57,889 nt of DNA. Origin: DASZBR01 sp035943935. Lineage in GTDB: Bacteria > Pseudomonadota > Gammaproteobacteria > DASZBR01. The translations under genes were made by a program, and so were the position numbers. Location: positions 1-57,889 of the forward strand of contig DASZBR010000014.1 in NCBI GenBank assembly GCA_035943935.1. Direction: 5' to 3'. Every line of letters starts with the position of its first letter. The stretch's first letter is position 1. The notes beneath the pieces are model-generated. The model worked only from the letters and a program-made list of their open reading frames with translations, ran no database searches and was not told where the DNA came from. Positions 8,023 through 15,671 of this stretch are shown piece after piece.

Positions 8023-8901
8023 TTAACTACTGACGGTTTCCTGAACAGAAAATTTTTCAAGAACAAAGCGAATGGTTTTATCAACAGTTTCTGTGGAGTT
8101 CTGACTAAATTGCTGTGCAGCACGATTAGCCACAACGGCGCAGACAGAAGATGCGCGATGCCCTAAAATTTTTGCCAAAGCAAAAATAGCAGAGGTTTCC
8201 ATTTCAAAATTAGTCATATTTAATTGCTGCAATTTTTCAATGAAATCTTTGATTTTGAGTTGACCGCGTAATATACGTCCTTGTGCTGCATAAAAGCCGC
8301 TGGTGGTGACAGTGGTTCCAATAATCGCTTCGCCGCTGGTTCCAAATAAATTTGTTAATTCAGCATTGCCATCAACTGCGTAGCAAGGTTGAATCGCTGG
8401 GTGGTTGTTGAATTTTTCTAGCACGGCTTGCATAAGACGAGTTTCTTCGCTGTTGTATTCTATATCGTAAAAATTCGCTATTCCGTCTAAACCCAGCGCG
8501 CGTTGTGAAACGACGATGCTGTCAACGGGAGCATCTTTTTGAAGAGAACCGCAGGTGCCGAGACGAACAATTTGAAGGCTTTTAAGGTTAGGTTTGATGG
8601 TGCGCGTTTTAAAATCGATATTGGCGAGTGCATCCAATTCATTCATGCAGATGTCGATACCGCCGACGCCCATACCCGTGGAAAGTACACTGATACGTTT
8701 TTTGCCGATATAACCTGTATGTGTGACCAATTCGCGCTTTTGTTTTCGCACTTCAATGCGGTCAAAATAGCAGGAAACTTGGGGGACTCTGTCGGGATCG
8801 CCTACCACAATGACGAAATCAGCCAGATCTTCAGGGAGTAAATTTAAATGATAAATACTGCCATCTTTGTTTAATATGAGTTCGGATTCGGGAATGCGCA
8901 T
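8023..8901 (-). CDS. Nucleoside phosphorylase, uridine phosphorylase-like
   Basis: This 292-residue protein belongs to the NP-I nucleoside phosphorylase family. It shows VVGDPDRV near residue 32, STGMGVGGIDICMNEL near 75 (phosphate and ribose site), RLGTCGS near 110 and NFEMETSAIFALA near 225, where the Glu-Met-Glu triad binds ribose. It should split uridine or a related nucleoside to base and (deoxy)ribose-1-phosphate. It overlaps the deoC end by 31 bp; GAGGA six bases before the ATG at 8901 supports this start. It is the last salvage gene before icmT. Exact base specificity is not certain. Confidence 0.88.
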   Translation of the reverse strand: MRIPESELILNKDGSIYHLNLLPEDLADFVIVVGDPDRVPQVSCYFDRIEVRKQKRELVTHTGYIGKKRISVLSTGMGVGGIDICMNELDALANIDFKTRTIKPNLKSLQIVRLGTCGSLQKDAPVDSIVVSQRALGLDGIANFYDIEYNSEETRLMQAVLEKFNNHPAIQPCYAVDGNAELTNLFGTSGEAIIGTTVTTSGFYAAQGRILRGQLKIKDFIEKLQQLNMTNFEMETSAIFALAKILGHRASSVCAVVANRAAQQFSQNSTETVDKTIRFVLEKFSVQETVSS

Positions 8902-9584
8902 AGAATATCCTCTAGTAGTCGGCTGGTACCTATTCTGAAGCGATTGGATGAGAATGCCGCTTCACCTAAAATTTCTCGCACTAAATTAACATAAATCGCT
9001 GCTTCTTCCAATGTTTTAATGCCGCCAGAGGCTTTAAAACCAATGGGTTTTCCGCTGTTTTTGATGCAAGTCAACATGATTTTTGCTGCCTGCGGAGTAG
9101 CTCCGACAGAAACTTTTCCCGTGGAGGTTTTTAAAAAATCTGCGCCGTTTTGAATAGCAATAGTACTGTTCCTCTCAATCGTTTTATCATCCAATTCGCC
9201 GGATTCTAAAATTATTTTTAATATAGCCTTGTCGCCACAGAGTTTTTTGCAGTGACTGACAAATTCGCCATTATCATCATGTGGCATAACGGCATCGATT
9301 TCAGTGGCGCCGTCTAATATAGCCTGTTGAATATCATGGGTGATTTTTTCGAAAGATTGATTTGGTTTGGGAAAATTGACGACAGTGGCTATTTTAATGG
9401 GCTGCTTAATTAATTTTTTCCAGACCAAGGATACAAATTGGGGGTAAATACAAACGGCAGCAACACTCCCTTGTGGAGTAGTAGATTGCTCACATAATTT
9501 TACAATTTCAGCTTCATTGCCGTGATCATTAAGGTTGGTGAGATCAATGCAATTTAACAGCGTTTTAAGATCAGCAGGGTTCAT
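8871..9584 (-). CDS. deoC: Deoxyribose-phosphate aldolase
   Basis: This 237-residue class I aldolase cleaves 2-deoxyribose-5-phosphate to glyceraldehyde-3-phosphate and acetaldehyde. Visible family features are CIDLTNL near the N terminus, VNFP, EIDAVMP, LKIILESGEL, FLKTSTGK with the Schiff-base lysine, and GFKASGGIKT with the second active-site lysine. ATG at 9584 has GGAGAG upstream; an in-frame start at 9608 would extend into punA without homology. The gene overlaps the punA end by 14 bp and the uridine phosphorylase-like gene by 31 bp. Together the three salvage genes turn nucleosides into central carbon. Confidence 0.93.
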   Translation of the reverse strand: MNPADLKTLLNCIDLTNLNDHGNEAEIVKLCEQSTTPQGSVAAVCIYPQFVSLVWKKLIKQPIKIATVVNFPKPNQSFEKITHDIQQAILDGATEIDAVMPHDDNGEFVSHCKKLCGDKAILKIILESGELDDKTIERNSTIAIQNGADFLKTSTGKVSVGATPQAAKIMLTCIKNSGKPIGFKASGGIKTLEEAAIYVNLVREILGEAAFSSNRFRIGTSRLLEDILCAFPNPNSY

Positions 9585-10398
9585 GATGTAAGCTCTCCAA
9601 TGTTTCAATAATTAATGCCGATAGATTTTTTGCAGCAATTTGTGCGTAATGCAATGTGCCTGTATGCGACAACGATTCGTCTGACATTCCTGCGCCAAGA
9701 TTAGTAATGGATGAAATAGCCGCGACGCGCAATCCACAATGTTTCGCGAGAATGACTTCTGGAACAGTAGACATCCCAACGCAATCTGCACCGAGAATGC
9801 GAAACGCGCGAATTTCTGCGGGTGTTTCAAACGAAGGTCCCGTGACGCTCATGTAAACACCTTCTGCTAAAGGAATTTTTAATTTTTTAGCCACATCATG
9901 AATTCGTTTTCTCATCTTGGGATCATACGCATTATCCATGGGGTGAAATCGTTCGCCGAATTCATCATCATTCGGTCCTATGAGTGGATTGCGATGTTGA
10001 AAATTAATGTGATCAGAAATCAACATGAGTTGTCCTGCGCCGACTTCTTCGCGTAGCGATCCAGCGGCATTGGTAATAAACATCATTTCGCAACCCAATA
10101 ATTTCATGGTTCTAATGAATGTTTTGAACGCTGAACTGTCTGCGCCTTCATAACTGTGAATTCTGCCTTGCATACACGCGACGGGCATATTTCCCAACAT
10201 TCCTAAGATCAATTGGTTTTTATGGCCGGCGACGCTGCTGGTAGGAAATCCTGGGAGGGAAGAAAAGGGAAATGCGGTACTGTCTTTAATTTCATCCCCT
10301 AAGGCACCTAATCCTGATCCTAAAATGATTCCGACACGAGGGGTAAAATTGGGCTTTTGGGATTGGATATATTTAACGGTACTGTGTATATCAGACAT
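9571..10398 (-). CDS. punA: Purine nucleoside phosphorylase (trimeric PNP II type)
   Basis: This 275-residue enzyme phosphorolyses inosine and guanosine. It carries GIILGSGLG near residue 23 (phosphate loop), GHKNQLILG near 58, QGRIHSYEG near 77, TNAAGS near 109 and GPSFETPAEIRAF near 186. These are motifs of the low-molecular-weight trimeric PNP/XapA family rather than hexameric DeoD. It starts 30 bp after the stop of the enoyl-CoA hydratase-family gene and overlaps deoC. Transcription probably enters from upstream, since the 30-bp gap is too short for an isolated promoter with confidence. Confidence 0.92.
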   Translation of the reverse strand: MSDIHSTVKYIQSQKPNFTPRVGIILGSGLGALGDEIKDSTAFPFSSLPGFPTSSVAGHKNQLILGMLGNMPVACMQGRIHSYEGADSSAFKTFIRTMKLLGCEMMFITNAAGSLREEVGAGQLMLISDHINFQHRNPLIGPNDDEFGERFHPMDNAYDPKMRKRIHDVAKKLKIPLAEGVYMSVTGPSFETPAEIRAFRILGADCVGMSTVPEVILAKHCGLRVAAISSITNLGAGMSDESLSHTGTLHYAQIAAKNLSALIIETLESLHHEPC

Positions 10399-10428
10399 GT
10401 TGTTTTCCTATCAATATTACAGCTGTCA

Positions 10429-11319
10429 TTATAGCGTATCAGGTTTCCAAATGGGCTTTTTATCCTTATCAATGATAGCAGCGCGAATGCCTTCATAAAA
10501 GTCATGGCTTTCAACAAAATAACACGCCAGCTCATATTCGGCTTTAATACACGCTTCAAAGCTTACGTTTTTGGCATTGCGTAGCATCTCGAGTGTTTTG
10601 CTTAAACTTGTGGGTGATTTTTGTTTTAAGACAGCAAGGGTATGTTGAGCCCAAGGATGTTGATCTTGCGATAAGCTGTCAAAAATTGCTGAAATAGTAT
10701 CGAATTTAAAATTTTTCTCGATAAGCTGTTGGCTATCTTTAAGATGATTTTCTTGCGTGCCATTCGTGCAATCTATATCTATTAAGCCAACGTAGTGTGC
10801 TTCGGTTGCGTTAATTCGCGTTCCCGTCAAACCCAAATAAACCCCAATTTCTTTGGGTAATCGTGAAAGGATATAACTGGTTCCGACATCGGGAAAAAAA
10901 CCAATGCCCGTTTCTGGCATCGCAAAAACAAAATGTTCTGTCGCAATACGAAAACGACCATGCAGAGAAACGCCTGCACCGCCACCCATCGTTAGGCCAT
11001 TTAATAATGCAATATAGGGTTTTTTATAATTGTGTATATAGTGATTAAGGTCATATTCCACTTTGAAGTAATGACTAATGTTTTTTTGTTTTTTTTGATG
11101 CGCGTAATAAACCGCTTTAATATCACCGCCTGCGCAAAATACGCGGGGGCTTGAGCTTTCAATCAAAACCGATAGGATCGCGTTATCTTTTTCCCACAGG
11201 AGTAATTGTTGATGCAGAGCAGTAAGCATTTCCGCATTGAGCGCATTCAATGCCGAGGGGCGATTCAAGGTAATAATCCCCATGCCATTTTTGGTATTAA
11301 ATAGAATCTCATCTTGCAT
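10429..11319 (-). CDS. Enoyl-CoA hydratase/isomerase family protein, 3-hydroxyisobutyryl-CoA hydrolase-like
   Basis: This 296-residue crotonase-fold enzyme has FCAGGDIKA at residues 61-69 and MGGGAG at 111-116 (oxyanion hole), and MPETGIGFFPDVG at 134-146. The Glu and Asp in that last motif are typical of 3-hydroxyisobutyryl-CoA hydrolases of valine breakdown. The C terminus (RAAIIDKDKKPIWKP) also fits that group. At 296 residues it is shorter than the usual roughly 350, apparently through internal loss rather than truncation. It is the first gene of the minus-strand run leading through punA-deoC to icmTS-icmQ and is divergent from rho. Valine catabolism would link it to the leucine dehydrogenase/E1 operon. 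Confidence 0.85.
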   Translation of the reverse strand: MQDEILFNTKNGMGIITLNRPSALNALNAEMLTALHQQLLLWEKDNAILSVLIESSSPRVFCAGGDIKAVYYAHQKKQKNISHYFKVEYDLNHYIHNYKKPYIALLNGLTMGGGAGVSLHGRFRIATEHFVFAMPETGIGFFPDVGTSYILSRLPKEIGVYLGLTGTRINATEAHYVGLIDIDCTNGTQENHLKDSQQLIEKNFKFDTISAIFDSLSQDQHPWAQHTLAVLKQKSPTSLSKTLEMLRNAKNVSFEACIKAEYELACYFVESHDFYEGIRAAIIDKDKKPIWKPDTL

Positions 11320-11439
11320 AACCGTTCCTTACATGGTAGCCTTCGGAAAAATGAAATCGACAAGATGGCCTTTCTCACTTTCCCCGACAATTTACCATAT
11401 ATGATCTTTTGTTTAACTAACTTTCGGACTGATTAATTT

Positions 11440-12780
11440 ATGACAGCTAAAGCCGTGAATCCTGCCGTATCCGCCGTAACAGAAAATGTACCTCCTCCAG
11501 CAGATGCCGTTAACAAGATGATGAACTTAACCGAATTAAAGAAAAAAAATCCTACGCAGCTGATGGAAGTAGCGCAAGGCATGGGGTTAGAAAGCCTCGC
11601 TCGTCTTCATAAAAAAGACATGATTTTTACCATTTTGAAGGCGCTCGCAAAACAGGGTTCAGATATTGAAGGCGTAGGTGTTTTAGAAATTCTTCAAGAC
11701 GGTTTCGGATTTTTACGTACAGATGAAACCTCTTTCTTAGCAGGTCCCGATGATATTTATGTGTCTCCCAGTCAAATTCGACGTTTCAGTTTACGAACCG
11801 GTGATATCGTTCGTGGGACTATTAGACCTCCGAAAGAAGGCGAACGATATTTTGCTTTATTAAAAGTCAGCAAAATTAATTTTGATGATCCGCAAAGTGC
11901 GCAGAATAAGATTTTATTTGAAAACTTAACGCCATTATTTCCGAATGAACAAATTAAATTAGAACGCGGCAATGGCAGTACCGAAGATATTACTGCTCGT
12001 GTCATCGATCTTATTTCTCCTATTGGTAAGGGCCAACGTGGTTTGTTAGTTTCACCGCCGAAAGCGGGTAAAACCATGATGCTGCAAAATATTGCGCAAT
12101 CGATTACTGACAATCATCCAGAATGTTTCTTAATTGTTTTATTGATCGACGAACGTCCGGAAGAAGTGACAGAAATGGCACGCTCTGTTCGTGGTGAAGT
12201 GATCGCGAGTACGTTTGATGAACCCGCAACACGTCACGTTCAAGTGGCTGAAATGGTTATCGAAAAAGCAAAGCGTCTTGTTGAACATAAGCGAGATGTC
12301 GTAATTTTATTAGATTCTATTACCAGACTTGCACGTGCGTACAACACTGTAATCCCCACCTCCGGAAAAGTATTAACGGGTGGTGTGGATGCGAACGCAT
12401 TGCAAAGACCTAAAAGATTCTTTGGTGCTGCACGAAAAATCGAAGAAGGTGGAAGCTTAACCATCATTGCAACAGCATTGGTTGATACCGGTTCTAAGAT
12501 GGATGATGTGATTTACGAAGAGTTCAAGAGTACGGGTAATATGGAAGTCCATTTGGACAGACGTATTGCTGAAAAACGCGTTTATCCTGCGATTAACATT
12601 AATCGTTCCGGTACACGTCGTGAAGAATTGTTGATCAAACAAGACGACCTTCAGAAAATATGGATTCTGCGTAAACTTTTACATCCGATGGATGAATTAG
12701 CTGCGATGGAATTTTTATATGACAGATTACGTCAATCAAAGACGAATGAAGAATTCTTTGATGCCATGAAACGTGGTTAA
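11440..12780 (+). CDS. rho: Transcription termination factor Rho
   Basis: Rho is a hexameric RNA helicase that ends transcription at unstructured C-rich RNA. The 446 residues contain the N-terminal helix bundle (MNLTELKKKNPTQLMEVAQ from residue 27), the OB-fold RNA-binding cold-shock domain (GFGFLRT, DDIYVSPSQIRRF), Walker A SPPKAGKT near 205-212, Walker B VVILLDSITRLARAYN and the Q/R-loop region SGKVLTGGVD. A 26-residue Ala/Pro-rich extension precedes the family start. ATG at 11440 lacks a strong SD, but the alternative at M27 lacks one too. The next gene begins two bases after the stop. Confidence 0.97.
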   Translation: MTAKAVNPAVSAVTENVPPPADAVNKMMNLTELKKKNPTQLMEVAQGMGLESLARLHKKDMIFTILKALAKQGSDIEGVGVLEILQDGFGFLRTDETSFLAGPDDIYVSPSQIRRFSLRTGDIVRGTIRPPKEGERYFALLKVSKINFDDPQSAQNKILFENLTPLFPNEQIKLERGNGSTEDITARVIDLISPIGKGQRGLLVSPPKAGKTMMLQNIAQSITDNHPECFLIVLLIDERPEEVTEMARSVRGEVIASTFDEPATRHVQVAEMVIEKAKRLVEHKRDVVILLDSITRLARAYNTVIPTSGKVLTGGVDANALQRPKRFFGAARKIEEGGSLTIIATALVDTGSKMDDVIYEEFKSTGNMEVHLDRRIAEKRVYPAININRSGTRREELLIKQDDLQKIWILRKLLHPMDELAAMEFLYDRLRQSKTNEEFFDAMKRG

Positions 12781-12782
12781 GC

Positions 12783-13442
12783 TTGGATAATATTATTTCT
12801 GTCGATGTCATAAGTTTTACAGAATTATCTGGTTATGTGATGCAAGTGATTGCATCACAGCCATCTGAAAAATTTAAATATGTTGCAGGTCAATATGTTC
12901 AATTATTAGTTGATCAAGATCCTCCTCGGCCATTTTCTATCGCAAACGCTTGTGACGACAATATTATAGAGTTTCATGTTCGACATGCGCCGGATAATGT
13001 TTTCACGCAGAAATTAATTCAGCAGATCAAACAAGACAAGAAATTACATTTTACGGGACCGTTTGGCGAATTGCGTTACCAAAACTATCCCAAATATCCG
13101 TTATTGTTTGTTGCAGCGGGAACAGGATTCGCACCGTGTAAAGCTATTATTGAACAGGCGTTAAAAGATAAAGATCACCCCGAAATATATTTATACTGGA
13201 CCGTTCGAAAACAATCTGATTTATATTGGCATGATCAATTAATCGCCTGGACGAAAAAGACAGATAAATTTAAATATATACCCGTTATCTCGACAGAACA
13301 AAGAATAGATAAAGTTGTTTTAAATAATCATGCTGATTTCAAAAAAATGCATGTATATGTCGGTGGTCCGGAAGAGATGGTGAAAGATATACAGCAGAAG
13401 TTTTCGGAACCGCCGTATTTTTATTCGGATTGGTTGAATTAA
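12783..13442 (+). CDS. NAD(P)H-flavin reductase / FNR-like oxidoreductase
   Basis: A 219-residue ferredoxin-NADP reductase-fold protein resembling E. coli Fre. RPFSIANA near residues 49-56 is the flavin-binding RxYS-type motif, and AAGTGFAPCKAII near 111-123 plus VGGPEEM near the C terminus form the NAD(P) domain. It probably transfers electrons from NAD(P)H to free flavin or a partner. The only start that keeps the first beta strand is TTG at 12783, two bases after the rho stop and with a poor SD, so translation probably depends on coupling to rho; M20 is the next ATG. It ends just before a terminator-like hairpin. Confidence 0.85.
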   Translation: MDNIISVDVISFTELSGYVMQVIASQPSEKFKYVAGQYVQLLVDQDPPRPFSIANACDDNIIEFHVRHAPDNVFTQKLIQQIKQDKKLHFTGPFGELRYQNYPKYPLLFVAAGTGFAPCKAIIEQALKDKDHPEIYLYWTVRKQSDLYWHDQLIAWTKKTDKFKYIPVISTEQRIDKVVLNNHADFKKMHVYVGGPEEMVKDIQQKFSEPPYFYSDWLN

Positions 13443-13446
13443 TTAA

Positions 13447-13471
13447 CCTTCCCTCCGCAATGGAGGGAAGG
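13447..13471. terminator. Hairpin between convergent genes, likely bidirectional terminator
   Basis: CCTTCCCTCC at 13447-13456 pairs perfectly with GGAGGGAAGG at 13462-13471 around a 5-nt loop. It sits 4 bp after the flavin reductase stop and 11 bp before the stop of the convergent minus-strand gene. An A/T-rich stretch follows on the plus side, but there is no long uninterrupted T run. Confidence 0.7.
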
Positions 13472-13482
13472 AAATATTTATT

Positions 13483-14223
13483 TTATTGTAGCGAACACCC
13501 AGAAGACTCTTTTTTCTCTATCGTTTTCTCTACCGTTCTTGGGGGAAAGCGGAAGTCTTCAGTTATTCCAGAAGATGCAGCAAAAACTAAATTGTCGACA
13601 ATGTTTTCTACTTGTACATTTGTCATACGATCTTTTCGTAAGAGAATTGGATGTGCTTGAATGAAGGGATCAATAACCTGAAAAACTTTTGGTGGTATGG
13701 CGAATAATTCAGGGTCTTTTTTTAATGCTTCGTACGTATTTTTTTGAATCTCTTGCAGTACGGTTCCTAAGAAGGTGTGTTCAGCATATTGATCAAAAGG
13801 TCCTTCAGAATTATTGAGTGTTTCACAAATGACTTTAAACAACATATCGACATACGTATTCCATGTCGCGATGTCTGCCAGTTCCATTGTTTCAACATCT
13901 TTTTTGCGTGTGCTCACAGGACTACCACGTTTTTCTACGATTCTTGCTAGACTACTATCATCCATGAATGGATTTCTGTCTTCATCATCACTTCCTGCGG
14001 TAGGAGCACTACTTTGTACAGTTTCTGGGTGTGATATTACGGGACTGGCAGGTTTTTCTGAAGTAGCATTATTGTTGTTATTGTTATTGTTATTGGGCTG
14101 AAGGATCGCAGGAACCATTTCTTCCGAGTCAGATGATTTAGACTTACCCATCGACTTAAGCTTGATTGCGCCATTGTTAGTGGTTTTCTCTGGTGCTTGA
14201 CCTGGTACTGGTACTTCTTCCAT
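13483..14223 (-). CDS. Hypothetical protein with poly-Asn tract and C-terminal CaaX-like CSLQ; candidate Dot/Icm effector
   Basis: This 246-residue protein resembles nothing I recognise. Residues 1-105 are low-complexity and polar, with a run of nine Asn near residue 44 encoded by ATT/GTT triplets (plus strand). Residues about 115-235 look like a folded helical domain. The last four residues are Cys-Ser-Leu-Gln, which fits a eukaryotic CaaX prenylation box (X = Gln favours farnesylation). They are preceded by a charged Glu/Lys-rich tail like those of Dot/Icm substrates. A PmrA-type box with a TATACT -10 lies 46-78 bases upstream. Effector status is inferred from these three features together; the enzymatic role is unknown. 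Confidence 0.75.
   Translation of the reverse strand: MEEVPVPGQAPEKTTNNGAIKLKSMGKSKSSDSEEMVPAILQPNNNNNNNNNATSEKPASPVISHPETVQSSAPTAGSDDEDRNPFMDDSSLARIVEKRGSPVSTRKKDVETMELADIATWNTYVDMLFKVICETLNNSEGPFDQYAEHTFLGTVLQEIQKNTYEALKKDPELFAIPPKVFQVIDPFIQAHPILLRKDRMTNVQVENIVDNLVFAASSGITEDFRFPPRTVEKTIEKKESSGCSLQ
14067..14096. repeat. Trinucleotide tract encoding poly-asparagine
   Basis: A short run of ATT/GTT triplets on the plus strand is read as nine consecutive Asn codons by the minus-strand gene. Gain or loss of units keeps the frame, so it could vary tract length among strains without killing the gene. Confidence 0.7.
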
Positions 14224-14268
14224 AACTTTCCCCTCAATTTATATTAAATAGTTAGACGCTTAGGCCCC

Positions 14269-14301
14269 AGTATATAGATGAAACCTTAAGGAAATCTTAA
14301 G
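14269..14301 (-). promoter_or_regulatory. PmrA-type box and -10 for the CaaX-like gene
   Basis: Read on the minus strand, CTTAAGATT (14301-14293), TC, then CTTAAGGTT (14290-14282) form two direct half-sites 11 bp apart. They match the PmrA consensus of Legionella/Coxiella (cTTAATatT-N2-cTTAATatT, from memory). A -10-like TATACT lies at 14274-14269. Layout and half-site sequence are nearly the same as at 20855-20887. PmrA regulation is inferred; no pmrA gene is in the window. Confidence 0.7.
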
Positions 14302-14336
14302 AGATAGGGGGTGATGTGAGATTTAGGGTGTGCTGC

Positions 14337-14342
14337 TAGAAT
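14337..14342 (+). promoter_or_regulatory. Possible extended -10 for the 2OG oxygenase gene
   Basis: TGCTAGAAT ends with TAGAAT at 14337-14342, 28 bases before the ATG at 14371. No convincing -35 lies 16-18 bp upstream (ATGTGA), so an extended -10 promoter is the best reading. It shares the interval with the divergent PmrA-box promoter. Confidence 0.4.
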
Positions 14343-14370
14343 AGCGCTTTCTGAAATTAATGGGGCAGGG

Positions 14371-15138
14371 ATGGACACTAAAAATTCTGATTTACAACAG
14401 CTGTTCGACAACACGCTCGATACTATTACCGTCGAAAATATTCTTTCGTCTGCACAAATCTCAACGTTTTTCTCCGTACTTGAACAACAACCCGAATGGC
14501 AAGAAACAGCGAAGGATGATCTGCATAAACGGTTGTTTAAAGATGTCCCCATCCCGCAATTTTTATTTTTATCACAATACGGTTTTATTGCCTCCAATAT
14601 TAATGAAGAACAATATCTAGAAATTGTACAAGGGTATAAAAAAATATGGGATCGCATGGTTCCCCAAATAGGCTTCGATGTTTTTGAATTATTTAAACAG
14701 TATCTTAAAAAGACATATAACGCTGATGTTGTTTTGGCATCGAAATCGGGTAAAGACTATTTTCCGCTGACGATTCGAGACTTGAAAGATGAAGTATTGC
14801 CGCATGCCGATTTTGGTCCGTTTGATGGAGAGACATGGGCGATTAATAAAGTCGTTAAACAAATCGCGTGGAATATTTATTTAACGGATCCGGGGCAGGG
14901 TGGCGAAACAATAGTTTATGATTATTTATGGGAAAATAATGAGGCGGTTGATGCAGAATCGTATGGCATTAAAAATTTAAATAAGCCAATCAGAACAAAA
15001 TTCTCAGTCGTTCCAGGAAGATTGGTTATGTTTAATAGCAGGAATTTTCATGAGGTTCGACCGTCTTCTCAAAGGCGTATTGGAATAGATGGTTTGTTGG
15101 GTCAAACTGCGGATGGAAAAATTTTGGCGTGGATTTGA
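14371..15138 (+). CDS. 2-oxoglutarate-Fe(II) oxygenase superfamily protein
   Basis: This 255-residue protein carries the facial triad of prolyl-4-hydroxylase-like oxygenases: His145-Ala-Asp147 (HADFGP) and distal His227, followed nine residues later by Arg236, which should bind the 2-oxoglutarate carboxylate. The spacing and the GGETIVYD and PGRLVMFNS strands fit the double-stranded beta-helix fold. About 130 N-terminal residues are alpha-helical and unrecognised. Substrate is unknown; protein or small-molecule hydroxylation are both possible. The gene stands alone, divergent from the CaaX-like gene and followed by two hairpins. Confidence 0.85.
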   Translation: MDTKNSDLQQLFDNTLDTITVENILSSAQISTFFSVLEQQPEWQETAKDDLHKRLFKDVPIPQFLFLSQYGFIASNINEEQYLEIVQGYKKIWDRMVPQIGFDVFELFKQYLKKTYNADVVLASKSGKDYFPLTIRDLKDEVLPHADFGPFDGETWAINKVVKQIAWNIYLTDPGQGGETIVYDYLWENNEAVDAESYGIKNLNKPIRTKFSVVPGRLVMFNSRNFHEVRPSSQRRIGIDGLLGQTADGKILAWI

Positions 15139-15182
15139 CACGCTTGCGCGTCATTTTGTAGGGGCGACGCCATGCGTCGCCC
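15136..15182. repeat. Two hairpins after the oxygenase gene; REP-like TTTTGTAGGGGCGA element
   Basis: TGACACGC/GCGCGTCA around 15136-15152 overlaps the stop, and GGGCGACGC (15162-15170) pairs perfectly with GCGTCGCCC (15174-15182). The second hairpin is preceded by TTTTGTAGG, the same core found inverted at 25282-25316, so it is a dispersed repeat that may also serve as terminator. Confidence 0.6.
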
Positions 15183-15191
15183 TTATTCTGA

Positions 15192-15470
15192 TTAAGTAAA
15201 GCTGATATGTTTCAATCCAACAATTTCAAGTGCGACTACTAAGGCGATTATCATACCTATTAGCCACGTCCAGAAAAATGTTTTTGCTGCTTCTTTCCAA
15301 AGAGATTTATGGGGTTGATAAGTATTTTGAAATTCAATGGGTTTAGTTAACTTTGTTTCTGTTGAAATATCGACCATGATTTCGATTTGTACCTCTGCTT
15401 GTTCTTCAGTCATGCCGGCGTTTATAAGTTTTTTGTAGTAGGGGTATGTGTCAAAAGTAATTTCTGCCAT
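15192..15470 (-). CDS. Small membrane protein with DUF1640/CCDC90-like N terminus
   Basis: This 92-residue protein starts MAEITFDTYPYYKKL and continues with AGMTEEQAEVQIEI. That resembles the opening of bacterial DUF1640 (CCDC90-type) proteins, in which a coiled coil precedes a C-terminal membrane anchor. Here the coiled coil is very short, and one hydrophobic span lies at about residues 67-88. ATG at 15470 has GGAG six bases upstream; a start at 15569 would add 33 unlikely residues. Role unknown. Confidence 0.7.
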   Translation of the reverse strand: MAEITFDTYPYYKKLINAGMTEEQAEVQIEIMVDISTETKLTKPIEFQNTYQPHKSLWKEAAKTFFWTWLIGMIIALVVALEIVGLKHISFT

Positions 15471-15564
15471 AAAAATCTCCTTGATTATCATGAAAGGTAG
15501 TAGTTTATCAAAAAGGATTGGTGGCGAGAATGGGGTTTTGCAAAAATAATAATTTAATTGTTTA

Positions 15565-15632
15565 CCCACACCCCCGCTGCCGCGCGCCCCTCTCCCAAGA
15601 GGAAGAGGGGCGCGCGGCAGCGGGGGTGTGGG
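15565..15632. repeat. GC-rich palindromic repeat (family A, copy 1)
   Basis: Arms of about 32 bp (15565-15596 and 15601-15632) are inverted copies with one mismatch, built from CCCACACCCCCGCTGCCGCG and CGCCCCTCT. The GC content contrasts sharply with the AT-rich surroundings. Partial copies lie at 20605-20840. Probably a non-coding dispersed element of REP/MITE type; it falls between two minus-strand genes. Confidence 0.85.
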
Positions 15633-15671
15633 AAGAAAAATATAAATATGTGAATTTACAGCGGGGGTAAA

